A stretch of 64,000 nucleotides of DNA from NCBI RefSeq assembly GCF_003945595.2, contig NW_024104421.1, forward strand, positions 7,378,001 through 7,442,000, written 5' to 3'. The translations under genes and the position numbers were made by a program. The DNA comes from Pipra filicauda (lineage: Eukaryota; Chordata; Aves; Passeriformes; Pipridae). Numbering within the stretch: the first letter of the stretch is position 1; each line of letters opens with the position of its first letter. Of this stretch, positions 41,500-52,800 are shown piece after piece. The notes beneath the pieces are model-generated. The model worked only from the letters and a program-made list of their open reading frames with translations. It was not told the origin of the DNA and did no database searches.

Positions 41500-43234
41500 C
41501 CACAGCACCATGGCAGCACCCACTCTGTTATTTAAGTCTTGTGTTCCTACAGTTTCTTAACATCAAAACTCCATTCTGCTCCGCCAAACCTAAAATAATT
41601 TAGAAAAGATATCCATAAGCTTAAAAGTGGAGCAGAATGGAACTGCCAGTCCAACACAATGGGAAAAAGTACCTTTTTGGGAACCAGAGTCCTCTGCTGC
41701 CAGTGTTTCTCCTTCAACACAAACCACCACGTGCATTCGGAGACCCGCAGTGGCTGCCTGTGCTGTTGGCATCATTCCCAGGAGAGAGGAGAGGGCGCTC
41801 GTGGTTTGACTGTGGTGCTCGGGCATGAGGGGATGGAACTGCTGCTGCAACTTAGGAGACTTGCTTTGGATGGTCTGCCGGTCGGCTTTCTCCCTCTAAC
41901 AGTGTAACCATCAGAGGCTGAAAATCTGATGAGTGCTAATTTAAAAGAACCATTCTCCATTCTGATCCTTTTTTTTTCCTGGTGTACTTACTGATTTATG
42001 GACAATGCAGTATCCCCTTTTCTCTGTATTACAGTGTCAAACACCTCAATCTGTCTATATTATTGGGTTTTATTCTTTTAAAATTAAAAGTGTGGGGCAT
42101 TGGGAACTGGAGAAGATGTTATTCTGAAGGCGAAGAGGTTCAGCTGAAGGAAAAGGGGATGCTGCTGCACCTTTTTTCAGATTTACTTTACCACTTCTTA
42201 AAAAGAACAAACAACGACCACCATCCTTAACCTTTTTCCTTTTCCTGTATTTTCTTGGTGTGTGCATATACAACATCTTTTAGAAGGATTAAGTAGATCC
42301 TTCTTTTGTTGGTCCAGCAACAAACTGAAGTTTTAAAAAAAAAATGTAGCGATATTGTCCTCTCTTTTATTTTTTCTTTGTATCATATGATACAATGTAT
42401 TTATCAAAGATGCTACTGCAGCATCTGAAGTCTGTAGAGTTCCCGATACAGACTGTGAATGGTGTATGTACCTACTTTAAAAGTTTTATTTTAAATGAGG
42501 GTGCAGGTTAATGCCAGGTACCTTACCAATATGTAATGTTTTCGTAAACGGGGAAAAAAGTTCTCAGGTTGAATTGAATACAAATACAAAACCCCCTAGA
42601 ATTAGACATTCCAAAAATTATGTTTTGGTACTTTCAAGAGCTTTTTTTAGAGGATTTTTATCCTGTTAACTAAACGTCCTCCGATAAGTGTGTGTGTAAA
42701 TGTGGAGCATCTTGTCCTAGTGGCAAGTTGTTAGATCAAAACAAAACGGTACTTGCTGGATCCACGCTGACTACTTCTCCTCTCATTGTTTTCCTCCCTG
42801 TCATCTTTTCCCTTCCGTTTGTCTTTCCCTTTTGTACACTTTGCAAACTAGGATGAAGGTGGCGGTATCTCCACTAGACTGCTTTGTTTTCCTGTCCTCC
42901 AATCCTGGTTTTCAAATGGTTGGTAGCTTTTTGACAAGTTACCCAGTCAGGGAAAAAACAACTCATAAAGTTCTGCACATCGTTTACCTCTAGTAGAATA
43001 TCTTGTGATGTGAGCTGTTTGCAGAGTTCTCTGGTATGTGGTATTACCTGTAAATTATTTGTACAGAGGCAAGGCAGACCATGTTGGAAAGAAACTCAAG
43101 CTCAGACAGAAGTTTTCAGAATTTGATTTGTTTTGGCCCTGTACCACTGCAGGTGAGGCAGGAGAACCGACCCCCCCTCTGGCAGGAACGTTCCTGCTTA
43201 GACGTGGTGGGGGATGTTAAACAAAATCGTGACA

Positions 43235-43240
43235 AATAAA
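43235..43240 (+). terminator. BRAF: Poly(A) signal AATAAA, proximal
   Basis: AATAAA followed about 20 nt later by the GT-rich stretch aaatgtgtgtgaatgtggtgtc. It would give an alternative-tail mRNA with a 1.75-kb 3' UTR. Confidence 0.5.
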
Positions 43241-46004
43241 TGAAGGAGTTAAATGTGTGTGAATGTGGTGTCCGTGCTAAAGATGGATGTACTGGGTGAG
43301 GACACTGTCCTTCCCTCCCTGGGGAGAGTTGGACTGTTTCTGTCTGCAGAAGGTTGCTCCCAGGTGAAGGGGGAAATGCACATCGGTAGTGGAAGGCGCT
43401 TTTAATACCCTGGAATTCTGCGGTGTTGCTGGTAGTCTGTTATGTTTGTCAGTAAATATTTACTGGGGTTATAGGGACCGGACTAATCTGAAGTGGGAAT
43501 TATAACTGAAATACTGTGTATTCATATTAATTCCACAAACATTAGCAAGACAGCAATAGTGAATGACTTAATAGTCACTACAAGAATGAAGTGATTCATG
43601 TTGGTACATGAACAGAAATGATTTTGTGTACAGGACGCATTTTAAAAACAAACAAAAAAAAAGCACAAATTTTTTCTTGTCTGCCGTGGATCTTCAGATG
43701 CTGTAAGGTTTTTTCCTTATTGAGATTGGCAGCAATTTAAAAAGTAGCAATAGCCACTTTCTAGTGTGGAGAAGCCAATGTGCAAGTGTTGGTGAAGACT
43801 GGTGAAGTCAGAGTTCTCCCTGGTGATCATCTGAGGCCAGTACATAGGAGGTGGAGGGAGCCTGGGGCCACTGGTGTCAGCAGGCAGGTGAGAGCATTCA
43901 CCAGATACAGGCTCCCAGAGGGTGAAGTAGTCACTGCTTCTCCTTTCACCCAGTGCTTGGCTCCAGCCCTTCTGTGGGCTCTGGCCTCATTTGTACGTGT
44001 CAGGCATACTGGAAATTATTGTTCTCTTGGAAGAAACTGTTAATGGAGCAATTATGGACAGGTGGTTCAACAGTCATTTGTTTCACAGAGCTTGTTAAAA
44101 GCCCTAGTTTCCTTCCACAAAGTCATGCTGGCAGAAGATTGTCTGTTAGGAACTTTGTTCTGTCTTTGCTTAAAATGAACTTACTTTGGTGGAGATTCAT
44201 TACCCATTAGTCTACAATATGCTTCTTGAGCCCATAGGAAAAGCACAAGGAAAATTGCTATCCTTGTCCATGCAAAGCACTTTATAAGTAACACATGATC
44301 TCTGGGTTGTTTTGGGTTGTTTTTTTCTTTTTTAACTGGGGTTTTTTTGTAGTTTTGTTTTTCATTTTTGTTTCTGGTTTTGGTATGATTTTTTTTCCCT
44401 GAGGAATGTGCAAGTTGTTTGGCTGCTGTTTAGATAAGTCCTTTCAGGATGCATTTCTACTGGTTTTCATGTTTGTTTGTTTCCCTCCAGATAAGTGTAG
44501 TAATATGTGTTTGTCTGTAAGAGGTCCCACATAATGTTCATGCAAAATGTTGGAAGAAATGTGGTTTGTAAATAATTGGGATTATTTTTGGTTTTATCTT
44601 TTCCTTCAGGAGTTTTTCTGGATGTCTTGCATGCCATCATAACCAGTCTTAAAGGTGCCCTGTAGATGTTTAGTGAATGGGGAAACGAGTAGATGAGAAA
44701 TGAGTGCCCTGTGTAGCAGTGGGATGAAGGAAGTAAACTGAAATGATCAATACATTCATGCCCATTACCCCAAATTCCTTAAGCTTCTTCGTGGTGTCCC
44801 AGCAACAAGCACATTCCATAGTATGGAAATGTTAGTACATATTTTGTGTGCACATGTTGGGGCATACGTCAGTCACACAGCTTCTTTAGGCTCTACAGTA
44901 TCCAGTATTTAATAATTATTTGCAAAAGTACCAGTATCCAGTCCCAGCTATTCATGTCTTTATCAACCACACATAGACCTTCCCCTCTGCCTTTCCTTTT
45001 TCATACAGTTAGATGAGGCCTGTTATCTGTTACATCTTCCCTGTCAGTATGTGTTTGTTTCCTGTGTCGTATTTGCTGGAACTGGAACAGTGTAGTGGAG
45101 CTTAAACCTGATGGTAGGAGTACAGAGATTGGGGTACTTTCAGAGTAATTTCTGCATGAATTAAGTCACACATGGCCCCAGATAAATTAACCCATTCATT
45201 TCATTTTTGCTAAACTCATGCAGGTCATTAAATGAATTTACTTCTGTGTTTTATGTTTACCTAAAATTATCTCTTCTTGTACTTGAATGCTCTAGCAGCT
45301 GATGATGATGCAGAATGTTTGAGGCCAAGTACTGCCATCTTACCATGGCCTCTCAGCATTACTTGGATTAGAGAATTTGGCCTTTGTGACATAAAAGTGA
45401 GTAAAATGCTGACTGTTGATAAATACCATGTCGTTCCACAAATGCCCAAATTGGGGGAGATCACTGAAGATCACGCATAAATAGGTTTTCTTCTGTCTTT
45501 TCCTGGTGATGTAAATGCATCCGGCATTTTACAGAATGTTTAAGGAAGCCAGATCCCCAGACATCTCACAAACAAGTTCAAATTGAAGCTTTAATAGCTG
45601 GAGGGGCTACATTTAGGGAAGAAGCATGTAGACATTTCACACTTTTGCAGCCTCTAGATTTCATTCCCTTCTTGACTATGAGTACAGCATGTGTAGCACA
45701 AACCCTTCATAGTACTGTATACAATGTGTCTTCTCTCTACTGAAGGAATCTATCACCGATAGCTCAGTGTGACAGAAAAGCTTTCTAGGTACAGTCAAGT
45801 TAAAAAGCAGTTGTGTGAGTTGACTCTTAGGGCATCACTCTGAAGGTGCTGAGTATTCTTTTCTGTTACGCATTTTACACAGAAGTTTATGAAACAAACT
45901 TTCTGTTTGCTGCAGCCTTGTTACTGTGTGTTTGTAGTTAGTATTTGTTTTGATATGCATTTTAAATACTTTTCTTCACTGATTCATTACTCCATACCAA
46001 CTGT

Positions 46005-46772
46005 GTAAAGTTTAACAAAGGCAAGTGCCGGATTCTGCACCTGGTATGGGGCAACCCTGGATGTACACACAGAGCGGGGAATGAGAGGCTGGAGAGCAGC
46101 ACTGCAGAAAGGGACCTGGGGGTCCTGGTCAATGGCAAGTTGAACATGAGTCAGCAGTGCCCTGGCAGCCAGGAGGGCCAACTGTGTCCTGGGGGGTATC
46201 AAGCAAAGCATCGCCAGCTGGGTGAGGGAGGGGATTGTCCTGCTCTGCTCTGCACTTGGGCGGCCTCACCTTGAGTACTATGAGCATTTTGGGGCACCTC
46301 AATATAAAAAAGACATTGGGCTATAAGACAGTATCCAAAGGAGGGTCATGAAAATGGTGAAGGGCCTTGAGGGGAAGCCATATGAGGAGTGGCTGAGGTC
46401 ACTTGGCTTGTTCAGCCTGGAGAAGACTCATTACAGTCTTCAATATCCTCACAAGGGAAGAGGAGGGGCAGGCACTGATCTCTTCACTCTCATGACCAGT
46501 GACAGGACTCAAGGAAACAGCATGAAGCTGAGTCAGAGGAGATTGAGGTTGGATATGAAGAAAAGGTTCTTCACCCACAGGGTGGCTAGGCACTAGAACA
46601 GGCTTCCCAGGGAAGTGGTCATAGCACCGAGCCTGACAGAGTTCATGAAGCATTTGGACAATGCTCTCAGGCACATGGTGTGACTCTTGGGGTGTCCCAC
46701 ACAGGGCCAGGAGTTTGATTCAGTGATCCTGATGGGTCCCTTCCAACTCAGCATATTCTGAGATTCTTGCCT
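46005..46772 (+). mobile_element. CR1 LINE fragment (5'-truncated, 3' end of ORF2 plus UTR)
   Basis: The sequence follows the avian CR1 3' part. It holds the end of the reverse-transcriptase frame (GKCRILHL, ERDLGVLVNGKLNMSQQC, LRSLGLFSLEKT) interrupted by frameshifts, then the 3' end ending gggtcccttccaactcagca...tctgagattcttg. It is in sense orientation to BRAF, inside the proposed long 3' UTR. Confidence 0.92.
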
Positions 46773-48638
46773 AGTCAATAAAACTATCAGCAGAGCAGAG
46801 CAAAGTTGTTAAAATTCTTTCTTTGCACTTAAGTTTCAAGGATGCTAATACAGAAGCTACTAAGTCAGCACTGTGACAGCAGTAAGTAACTATAAACCTG
46901 TGGAAGGAGGAAACTTTAAAAGCTGCAGAATATAGAGTACATCGAGAGTGACTTCAGATGAAAACTAGCATATCTCTTTTCTTTAGAAAAGAGAGCTACC
47001 AAGACCATCTGTTAAAGTGTTTACATAGGGACCCCAAAACAGTTTTTGTAGTTTGCCAAATGATCATGTGCCTTTGCAACCTTAAAAAGTACAACAGAAT
47101 GTAAACCAGGTGCTTTGTAACTAGAGCAGTGTCTTTGGTTTACTTCTGCTGCAGTAGTTTTGTATATAGCTATCACTATAGGTAGGTAGTTTCGAGTTGG
47201 TAAACTTCTGTAAAGGAGCAAGGAGGGCAGAGCATTCCCTAGGATACCTATTAGCATTTCAAAGGTAGGAATTGAAGGATACCTAATTCAGTTACAGTAA
47301 ACCTGCTGCTTGAAATCTGCTCTGTCAACAGTTAAATGAGGTTCATTCAATTTAAAAACAAGCCCTCCTCCCCCTCCACAGACACAGAGACCTTGTCAAA
47401 GAAAAGTAATAGAAAGCTCTGAAGAGACCCAAAGTTACAGTGTTATAGCATCTTGGAATGAGATGGTAGATGAAAAATGAGAGCTAGATGAAGAGAAATT
47501 GATGGCTAGTACTCACGTAATGAAAGTCCACATATATCATATAATCAGTTCCCTGTTCCAGAAAGTGCAGTAAGTTTTGTTTTCTGGAATATTAGGTTTC
47601 CTCAGTTCTTCCTTGGGCCTCCTGCAGTTGCTTTTCAGTGATCACATCCTGTTGTTGCACATTAACTGTGGGAGATGGTAGGTGTTGTGTCAGCTGAGGG
47701 ACAGCCAGTATGTGTGAATTTGATTAGTTCAAATTTCAAACTGATTACATAGGCTTCTGGCAGTACTTACATACCAGTGTCATATTTAACCTACTTGTCC
47801 ATGAGGGACAAAATAATGGTTTGGGTATTAGTGCTTTTTCAGATCTTTTCATTTTCTTTGGGGCAAGACTTTGGGCATAATTGTAAATTATAAAGTTATG
47901 TCCAAATGCACAGTTCATCTGAAATATCAGACCAATTTTAATTTAGGTTTGTTCCTTTTAGAAAGGAAAGTGTAAAAATGTTTTACTCATGTTCCAGGAA
48001 CTATCTGGAATCCTTCTACCTACCCCAGATTCTGTACCAAAAGTACATGTGAGGAGGTAGTTATTTTCTTGGGTTTTTTTTATTTCTTAAGAAAATCTCA
48101 AAGAAACTCTTTCCGTAAGAGAAGGGAGCTGATGGGAGGGTTTAGAAACTTCTAAACTACCTAGGTATTTGCTTCATAGTATCCAGCAGCAGTGTGTTCT
48201 GTTCATCCAGTCTCCTTAAGAGCCAACAGTGGCCTGTCCATCATTTTGTCTAGTTTGTCATGTTTGCAGCAGCTGTACTTTAGAATAAGCCTTGTGTGAC
48301 ATTTACTTTTGAGCAAGTAAACCACAAAAGTAACTCTGTTTTCTTTTTTTGTTTTCTTTTTTTTTCCTTTTTGTTTGGGTTTGGGAAGTGGTCAGGTTTT
48401 GTTTTGCTAAATGTCATTCTGTGTTGCATTTGTGTATTCACCCTAGTTGAAAAGAAAATCTATCTGAGTGTGTGGGAGTTCAGTGGAAAATTAGGAGAAG
48501 AAATGAAGCCCATCATCTGGGCACGGATGTTGGGTCTGAGGGGGAAAATGGACCAAACTTGGGTGTTGGGTTATTTTGGGATGGTGGGGGGTTCCGAGGG
48601 CATAATTTAAATTAACTCTGTCTAAAATGTGTAAGTGC

Positions 48639-48644
48639 AATAAA
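48639..48644 (+). terminator. BRAF: Poly(A) signal AATAAA, middle
   Basis: AATAAA followed by tgtgctttttttattc. A plausible cleavage region, not proven. An A-rich stretch just downstream (48680-48722) could cause internal priming in cDNA data. Confidence 0.4.
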
Positions 48645-50205
48645 TGTGCTTTTTTTATTCAAAGCTGTGAACCTTTAGGGGAAAAAAAAAAAGAAACAAA
48701 AAAAATCAACCAAAAAAAAAAGCACATCATTCCTTCATGAGCCTTGTGTCCTATCTGCCTCCCCTTCCTCCCCCCTTCTCCACACTTCTCAATTGACAGA
48801 AACCTGACAGTGGCCAACTTGCATGTGTTGGCAACCCAAATTAATGTTTGCTGTTCTTCTGATCTCATTTGTTGGGACTGGGGAAAGTCCTGCCTCGTAC
48901 ATCTTGCCACCCTTGAAATCCCTTTGGGATCCAGTGCTGACCTGTGCCTCTAGAGCAAGGTCTGCCACAATCTGGGATGCCGGAGCCAGCCCTCCTGCGC
49001 CGTGGTCATCCTGACTCCAAGTGCAATGCTCTTCCCGACCCTTTGTCCTTCAGTTGTAACTCCCCTCCCACCTCATTCTGGGTGTAGTGACCATCTCCCA
49101 GGGCTGGGCAGGTGACATTATTCTTGAACAATTGCAGAAGTAATCAGCTATCATGCCTAATTGGATCCTCTTCCCCTGTCCAAACACACATGCAGGCTGG
49201 CCACTGTTGCCTTCTGTGACTCTGCCTTGTTCTGCAGGAGCAGGTGTGGGTGTGTGTGATCTGTGGTGCATTACTTGCACTGTCTCTCTGTCTCACTTGA
49301 GCACAGGCTGCTTTTCCTAGATTAGGAAAGGGGCACAGGTCTCTTGGGGGTTCCCAGGAGAGGCACGATGCACTGAGCAATGACAGAAGGTGTAGCACTC
49401 AGTAGTTGGACCCTCTGGGGGAGTAAGGGAGGACTGGCTTGTTTAAAGTTTATAGATATCCAGATCTATATCCTTTAAACTTTATTATTTTTATATATAG
49501 TCAAGACAATGGCATTACCTCATAATACAGAGGCTTGTTTATGAGAGGCAAAGTATGTAGTAAGGAGAGGAAAGGGAAATTTATATACAGATTTAATTTC
49601 TTCTGTTTGTTTGTTCCTTAGTGCAATGAAATGTTTGACCCACCACTTTAAACTCTGTGCTAACACATTCCTTTCAGCTGTATTTTTTTTTGACCACCAG
49701 AGGTTTGCAAGGGGCTTATGACTGCAAAGTAGAAGGTCCAGTCTGGTTACTTAAAAAAAAAAAAACAATTGTGTTAGTAGATTTCCATAGCTGCTTTTTA
49801 AAATCTACAATGGAGTAATTGTTTTGAAACTTGTATTTATTTTTTAATTCGTAACAAAACGTTTATTTTCGGTTTCCTGTTACGTAGGTCATGACAACTC
49901 CCTTTTGTTCCTTCTCAAGTTTCCCCTGTAATTGCCAATACAACTTATTTTTCTTGTTTGTTCCTTCCCCCTTTACTTTTGTTGTCCCTCCATTTGTACT
50001 TTGGAGTTTTTCTCATGTAAATTTGTACAATGGGAAATATTGTCCAGTTTGGTTAGAGAGCATGGAGACTTAAAACATATTAAAATTTGATAGCTGAATT
50101 CAGATTGAAGAAAACTATTTCTGTGTAAAGTTATTTAAAGAACTCTGTATTATATGAAAGGCAAAAAGTTCTATGTACTTGATGTGAATATGAGAATACT
50201 GCTAT

Positions 50206-50211
50206 AATAAA
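50206..50211 (+). terminator. BRAF: Poly(A) signal AATAAA, distal end of BRAF-X1 3' UTR
   Basis: AATAAA in ctataataaagattgactg, followed by a T/GT-rich stretch (gattgtttattgtgtcatgttc). It is the last good signal before the convergent gene NDUFB2. Confidence 0.65.
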
Positions 50212-50230
50212 GATTGACTGCATGGAAAAG

Positions 50231-50799
50231 TCTGAAGTAGATTGTTTATTGTGTCATGTTCAACTCCTCCTCTCCATGAAGTTGGAGAGGTGCAACTAAG
50301 GTAGTTAAGGGGAGTGAAAAAGTTACTCTAGGATGTAACTCTGGAAGGGAAAGAGAAGGAAAAAAATAAAATCAAGGGATGCCACCTCCCTTCAGCTTCC
50401 TTAAGCTGGACCCCTGCCTCCTTGACTGCTGGGCTGAGCCCTAAGGCATTTTTACCTTTACAAAGGGTTTTGCTTCACAAGGATTATTCTGGACTTTTAT
50501 GTACTCAAGGGCGATTCCCCATCACCCTGGGGAAAGCCTGGCACCAGCTGGTCTGGGTTCTCTTCTGGGTAAATTCCCCTGCTTCTGTGGCAACTTCCCT
50601 TCACTCTTTTATTGGTTATTTGACAGAGCTTTAATGATAAGACTGTTACCTACTATGCACTCACAGACCTTATTTCTTGGGGCCAACACATTCTCTATCA
50701 AGCAGACATTACAGAAGCTCACATGGACTCAAGTACCCCACCTCTGAAGCCGCAGTGGTCATTCTCCAGAAATTCTACTTAAAAAAAAAATACAATTTA
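50231..50799. other. Intergenic spacer between convergent BRAF and NDUFB2 ends
   Basis: About 570 nt separate the distal BRAF signal from the NDUFB2 signal on the other strand. Only short chance open frames were seen. Confidence 0.6.
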
Positions 50800-50883
50800 G
50801 CTGAGACTTTGTTTACAGTTTTATTGAAATAAGGACCCAGGAGCCAAAACTTTGGTTCCAAGAGCCTCATTAGTTCCAGGGAC
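50800..50883 (-). other. NDUFB2: NDUFB2 3' UTR exon (proposed) with poly(A) signal
   Basis: On the minus strand an excellent acceptor (cttctgttactttcag) is followed by a short exon starting gtccctggaactaatgagg. AATAAA lies at 50825-50820. The donor after the stop codon is not fixed; gtacgg near 51503 is a candidate. Exon use and 3' end are inference. Confidence 0.55.
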
Positions 50884-51536
50884 CTGAAAGTAACAGAAGA
50901 GAATCCTGAGAACCTTTTCACCCATCCTTTTCCCACCACGAAGAGCAGAAGGACCCCCTCAACAGTGCCCATGCTGCCTTTGGCAGTAGTTGAAGCTGTT
51001 GGTTTTAGAGCTGTAATACGTGACACAACAGCTTAAAAGACAGGGTAATTAAAGAACTGGAAACAAGCAAAAGCCTCAAATCTTTAAGGGGACATCTGGA
51101 CAGATCTCCCTATAAACACAAAGAGCATGCCCTCAAGGTTAGGTAATGCTGGGTCTACAGAACAGCTTAAAGAAAATAATTTTGAACTGGTACCAGCTAA
51201 GGTACAACTCATAAAAAACCAAGTTGTTACACTGCAGGTCTCGAGCACTCGGGCGCCTGAGACAAGGCAGCGATGAACAGTGCAAACACCTGCGCCCTGT
51301 ACCACAGAAACTGGGCACGTTTACACCTCGGGCAAACACTTCCAGCAGTATTCTTACACCAGTGCTCGAATACTCGCTGAAAGCAGGGCACCTCTGGCGG
51401 TGCCAGCAGGAGGCAGAGCCGGGCACGGTGCCCCGGGGCTGCACCGCAGCTCCGAAGGCAAAGCCCAGCCCGGGCCGTGCAGGGGGGGCGGCGGGAGCCG
51501 TACCCGTGTGCTGCCGGCCCCCGCGGCTGGACGCGC

Positions 51537-51611
51537 CTATTCCTCGTCGTCCGGAGGAATCCCGAGCTCCTCGTCCGTCCAGGCCGAAGCGTCGGGATAC
51601 GGGAAGTGTCC
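51537..51611 (-). CDS. NDUFB2: NDUFB2 coding exon 3
   Basis: 75 nt including TAG at 51539-51537. Acceptor ctctctcccag. It encodes [20 protein letters not shown] and the acidic end. The intron before it (51692-51612) is only 81 nt. Confidence 0.95.
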   Translation of the reverse strand, partial: GHFPYPDASAWTDEELGIPPDDEE

Positions 51612-52106
51612 CTGGGAGAGAGGCGCGGTCAGAGCGCAGCCGGGGCCCGACCCCGGCTCTCGCCCCCCCCGCCGCCGCCACGCCGGACTCACCAGCACCA
51701 TGTCCGAGCTGTGCCAGAAGTGCCAGAGTATCCAGAACCACATGAGGCCGCTGAGGAGCTCGCTCCGGATCACCTGCGCCCGCGTCAGCTCCGGGACCTG
51801 CCGGTACCGCGGCGCGATGTGCACCCCGCCGCCGCCCGCGCTGCAGCACACGCAGGGCCCCGCCTCAGTACGGGCCCCGCCGGCAACCCCCCGAGCCCGC
51901 CCCGCTCCCCCGGCACCCCCCCAAACCCGCCCCGCTCCCCCGGCACCCCCCCAAACCCGCCCCGCTCCCCCGGCACCCCCCCAAACCCGCCCCGCTCCCC
52001 CGGTACCCCCCCAAACCCGCCCCGCTCACCGCCGCCGCCCCGGCGCGGCCACCCCGGCCCGCAGCAGCCGCGCCGCCGCCGCCCGGCCCAGCGCCGCCAC
52101 CACCAT
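51537..52106 (-). CDS. NDUFB2: NDUFB2, NADH:ubiquinone oxidoreductase subunit B2 (complex I), 99 aa
   Basis: An accessory subunit of the membrane arm of mitochondrial complex I, in the inner membrane. Joining three minus-strand exons (52106-52030, 51840-51693, 51611-51537) gives 300 nt, or 99 residues, against 105 in human. The N-terminus ([20 protein letters not shown]) is Ala/Arg-rich like a mitochondrial targeting signal. The body carries [20 protein letters not shown], the membrane helix [14 protein letters not shown] and the C-terminal [20 protein letters not shown] with an acidic DDEE end, all close to the remembered human protein. It converges on BRAF and is divergent from the DUF4537 gene, sharing a CpG-rich promoter. 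Confidence 0.96.
51693..51840 (-). CDS. NDUFB2: NDUFB2 coding exon 2
   Basis: 148 nt. Acceptor tgtgctgcag, donor gtgagt. It encodes the conserved [11 protein letters not shown] segment and the transmembrane helix, ending HSSDMVL. Confidence 0.95.
51871..52020. repeat. GC-rich minisatellite, 30-bp unit, 4 perfect or near-perfect copies plus a degenerate one
   Basis: The + strand unit is cccgctcccccggcaccccc followed by ccaaacccgc. Copies start at 51901, 51931, 51961 and 51991; one has a single change (ggtacc), and a degenerate copy lies at 51871-51900. It fills most of the 188-nt NDUFB2 intron 1 and gives long G-runs on the NDUFB2 sense strand. Confidence 0.95.
52030..52106 (-). CDS. NDUFB2: NDUFB2 coding exon 1
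   Basis: ATG is at 52106-52104 with G at -3 and +4. It has 25 codons plus two bases and encodes the Ala/Arg-rich targeting region. Donor gtgagc at 52029. Confidence 0.9.
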
Positions 52107-52501
52107 GTCCGTGCCCAATGTCACCCGCACGGCCCAGCAACAGCCGCGCCCATTGGAGCCGCCGCCGCCTTCCGGGGCGGGGACACCGCGGGGCGGGGAT
52201 ATCCCGGGGCTCGGAGGCTCCGCGGGGCACAGGGATATCGCGCCGCTGTCCCCGCACACCTGCCCTGCCCAGCACTCGGGAGCGGCGCGGCGGCACTAAC
52301 CGGGGGCTGCCCGTGAGTCCCACAAGTTGCCGTCGCCCACGGAGGTCGAAGAGCGGGGAGACTTCCCCGGCCAAATCGCCGCTTTTGGGGCTCGGGGAGA
52401 AGGCGGCGCCGGCTGCTGGTCTCTAAGGAAGGGGCTAAAAGGAGTCAGGCGGCCGTGTGTCCATCCCTGGGCGCCCGGGGTGGTCCAGCCCGCGGAGTGC
52501 G

Positions 52502-52514
52502 GTTGCGTAGCAAC
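52502..52514. promoter_or_regulatory. X-box (RFX-type binding site), perfect palindrome
   Basis: gttgcgtagcaac is a perfect inverted repeat GTTGC-GTA-GCAAC. It fits the RFX X-box pattern of two GTTGC/GCAAC half sites with a 1-3 base spacer. It lies about 400 nt upstream of the NDUFB2 start and about 300 nt before the first annotated exon of the + strand gene. Likely donors gtgagt (52313) and gtgcgg (52631) bracket it, so it could be just upstream or just inside that gene's first intron. Confidence 0.65.
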
Positions 52515-52800
52515 GGGGCACGCGCGCGGTGTCTCCCGCCCTGGCGGGGCCGGGATACGGGGATTCGCTCTCGGTGTCGGGATGTAGCCCGAAGCGTTCC
52601 TGAAGGGGCGATAGCCCTGAAGGAGCACCAGGTGCGGAGCCTCTTCCCGCCCCGTGGCCCGGCAGGGGGAGCGCAGAGGCGATTTCCGGGGCTCCTCAGC
52701 ACAGATACACCTAATAAAGAATTCCCACCTGTCCCGCCTCAGCGAAGGTCCGCCCGTGTGAGGGGCTTTTGTTGTTCTTTCCTTTTTCCCCTTCCCGCAG

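Larger units (their letters stand above)
41500..50230 (+). other. BRAF: BRAF-X1-type 3' UTR (proposed, up to about 8.7 kb)
   Basis: No family-matching coding sequence is present in this stretch. It is T- and A-rich and shows three plausible poly(A) signals (43235, 48639, 50206), a Pumilio-type element tgtaaata at 44567-44574, and a CR1 LINE fragment. Human BRAF-X1 also has a multi-kilobase 3' UTR (from memory). That the whole stretch is one UTR is inference. Confidence 0.6.
51380..52720. promoter_or_regulatory. CpG-rich bidirectional promoter, NDUFB2 (-) / DUF4537 gene (+)
   Basis: About 1.3 kb of CpG-dense sequence in otherwise AT-rich surroundings. It spans NDUFB2 exons 1-3 and the space to the divergent gene. 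CCAAT boxes are present in both orientations (52115-52119 on +, 52156-52152 on -), with no TATA box. Transcript starts cannot be placed from sequence alone. Confidence 0.75.

Noticed and set aside
51139..52374. Several long open frames (up to 339 codons) on both strands in the GC-rich region
   Set aside because: They are shadows produced by CpG-rich, stop-poor sequence and by the 30-bp repeat. Only the spliced NDUFB2 frame matches a known protein.
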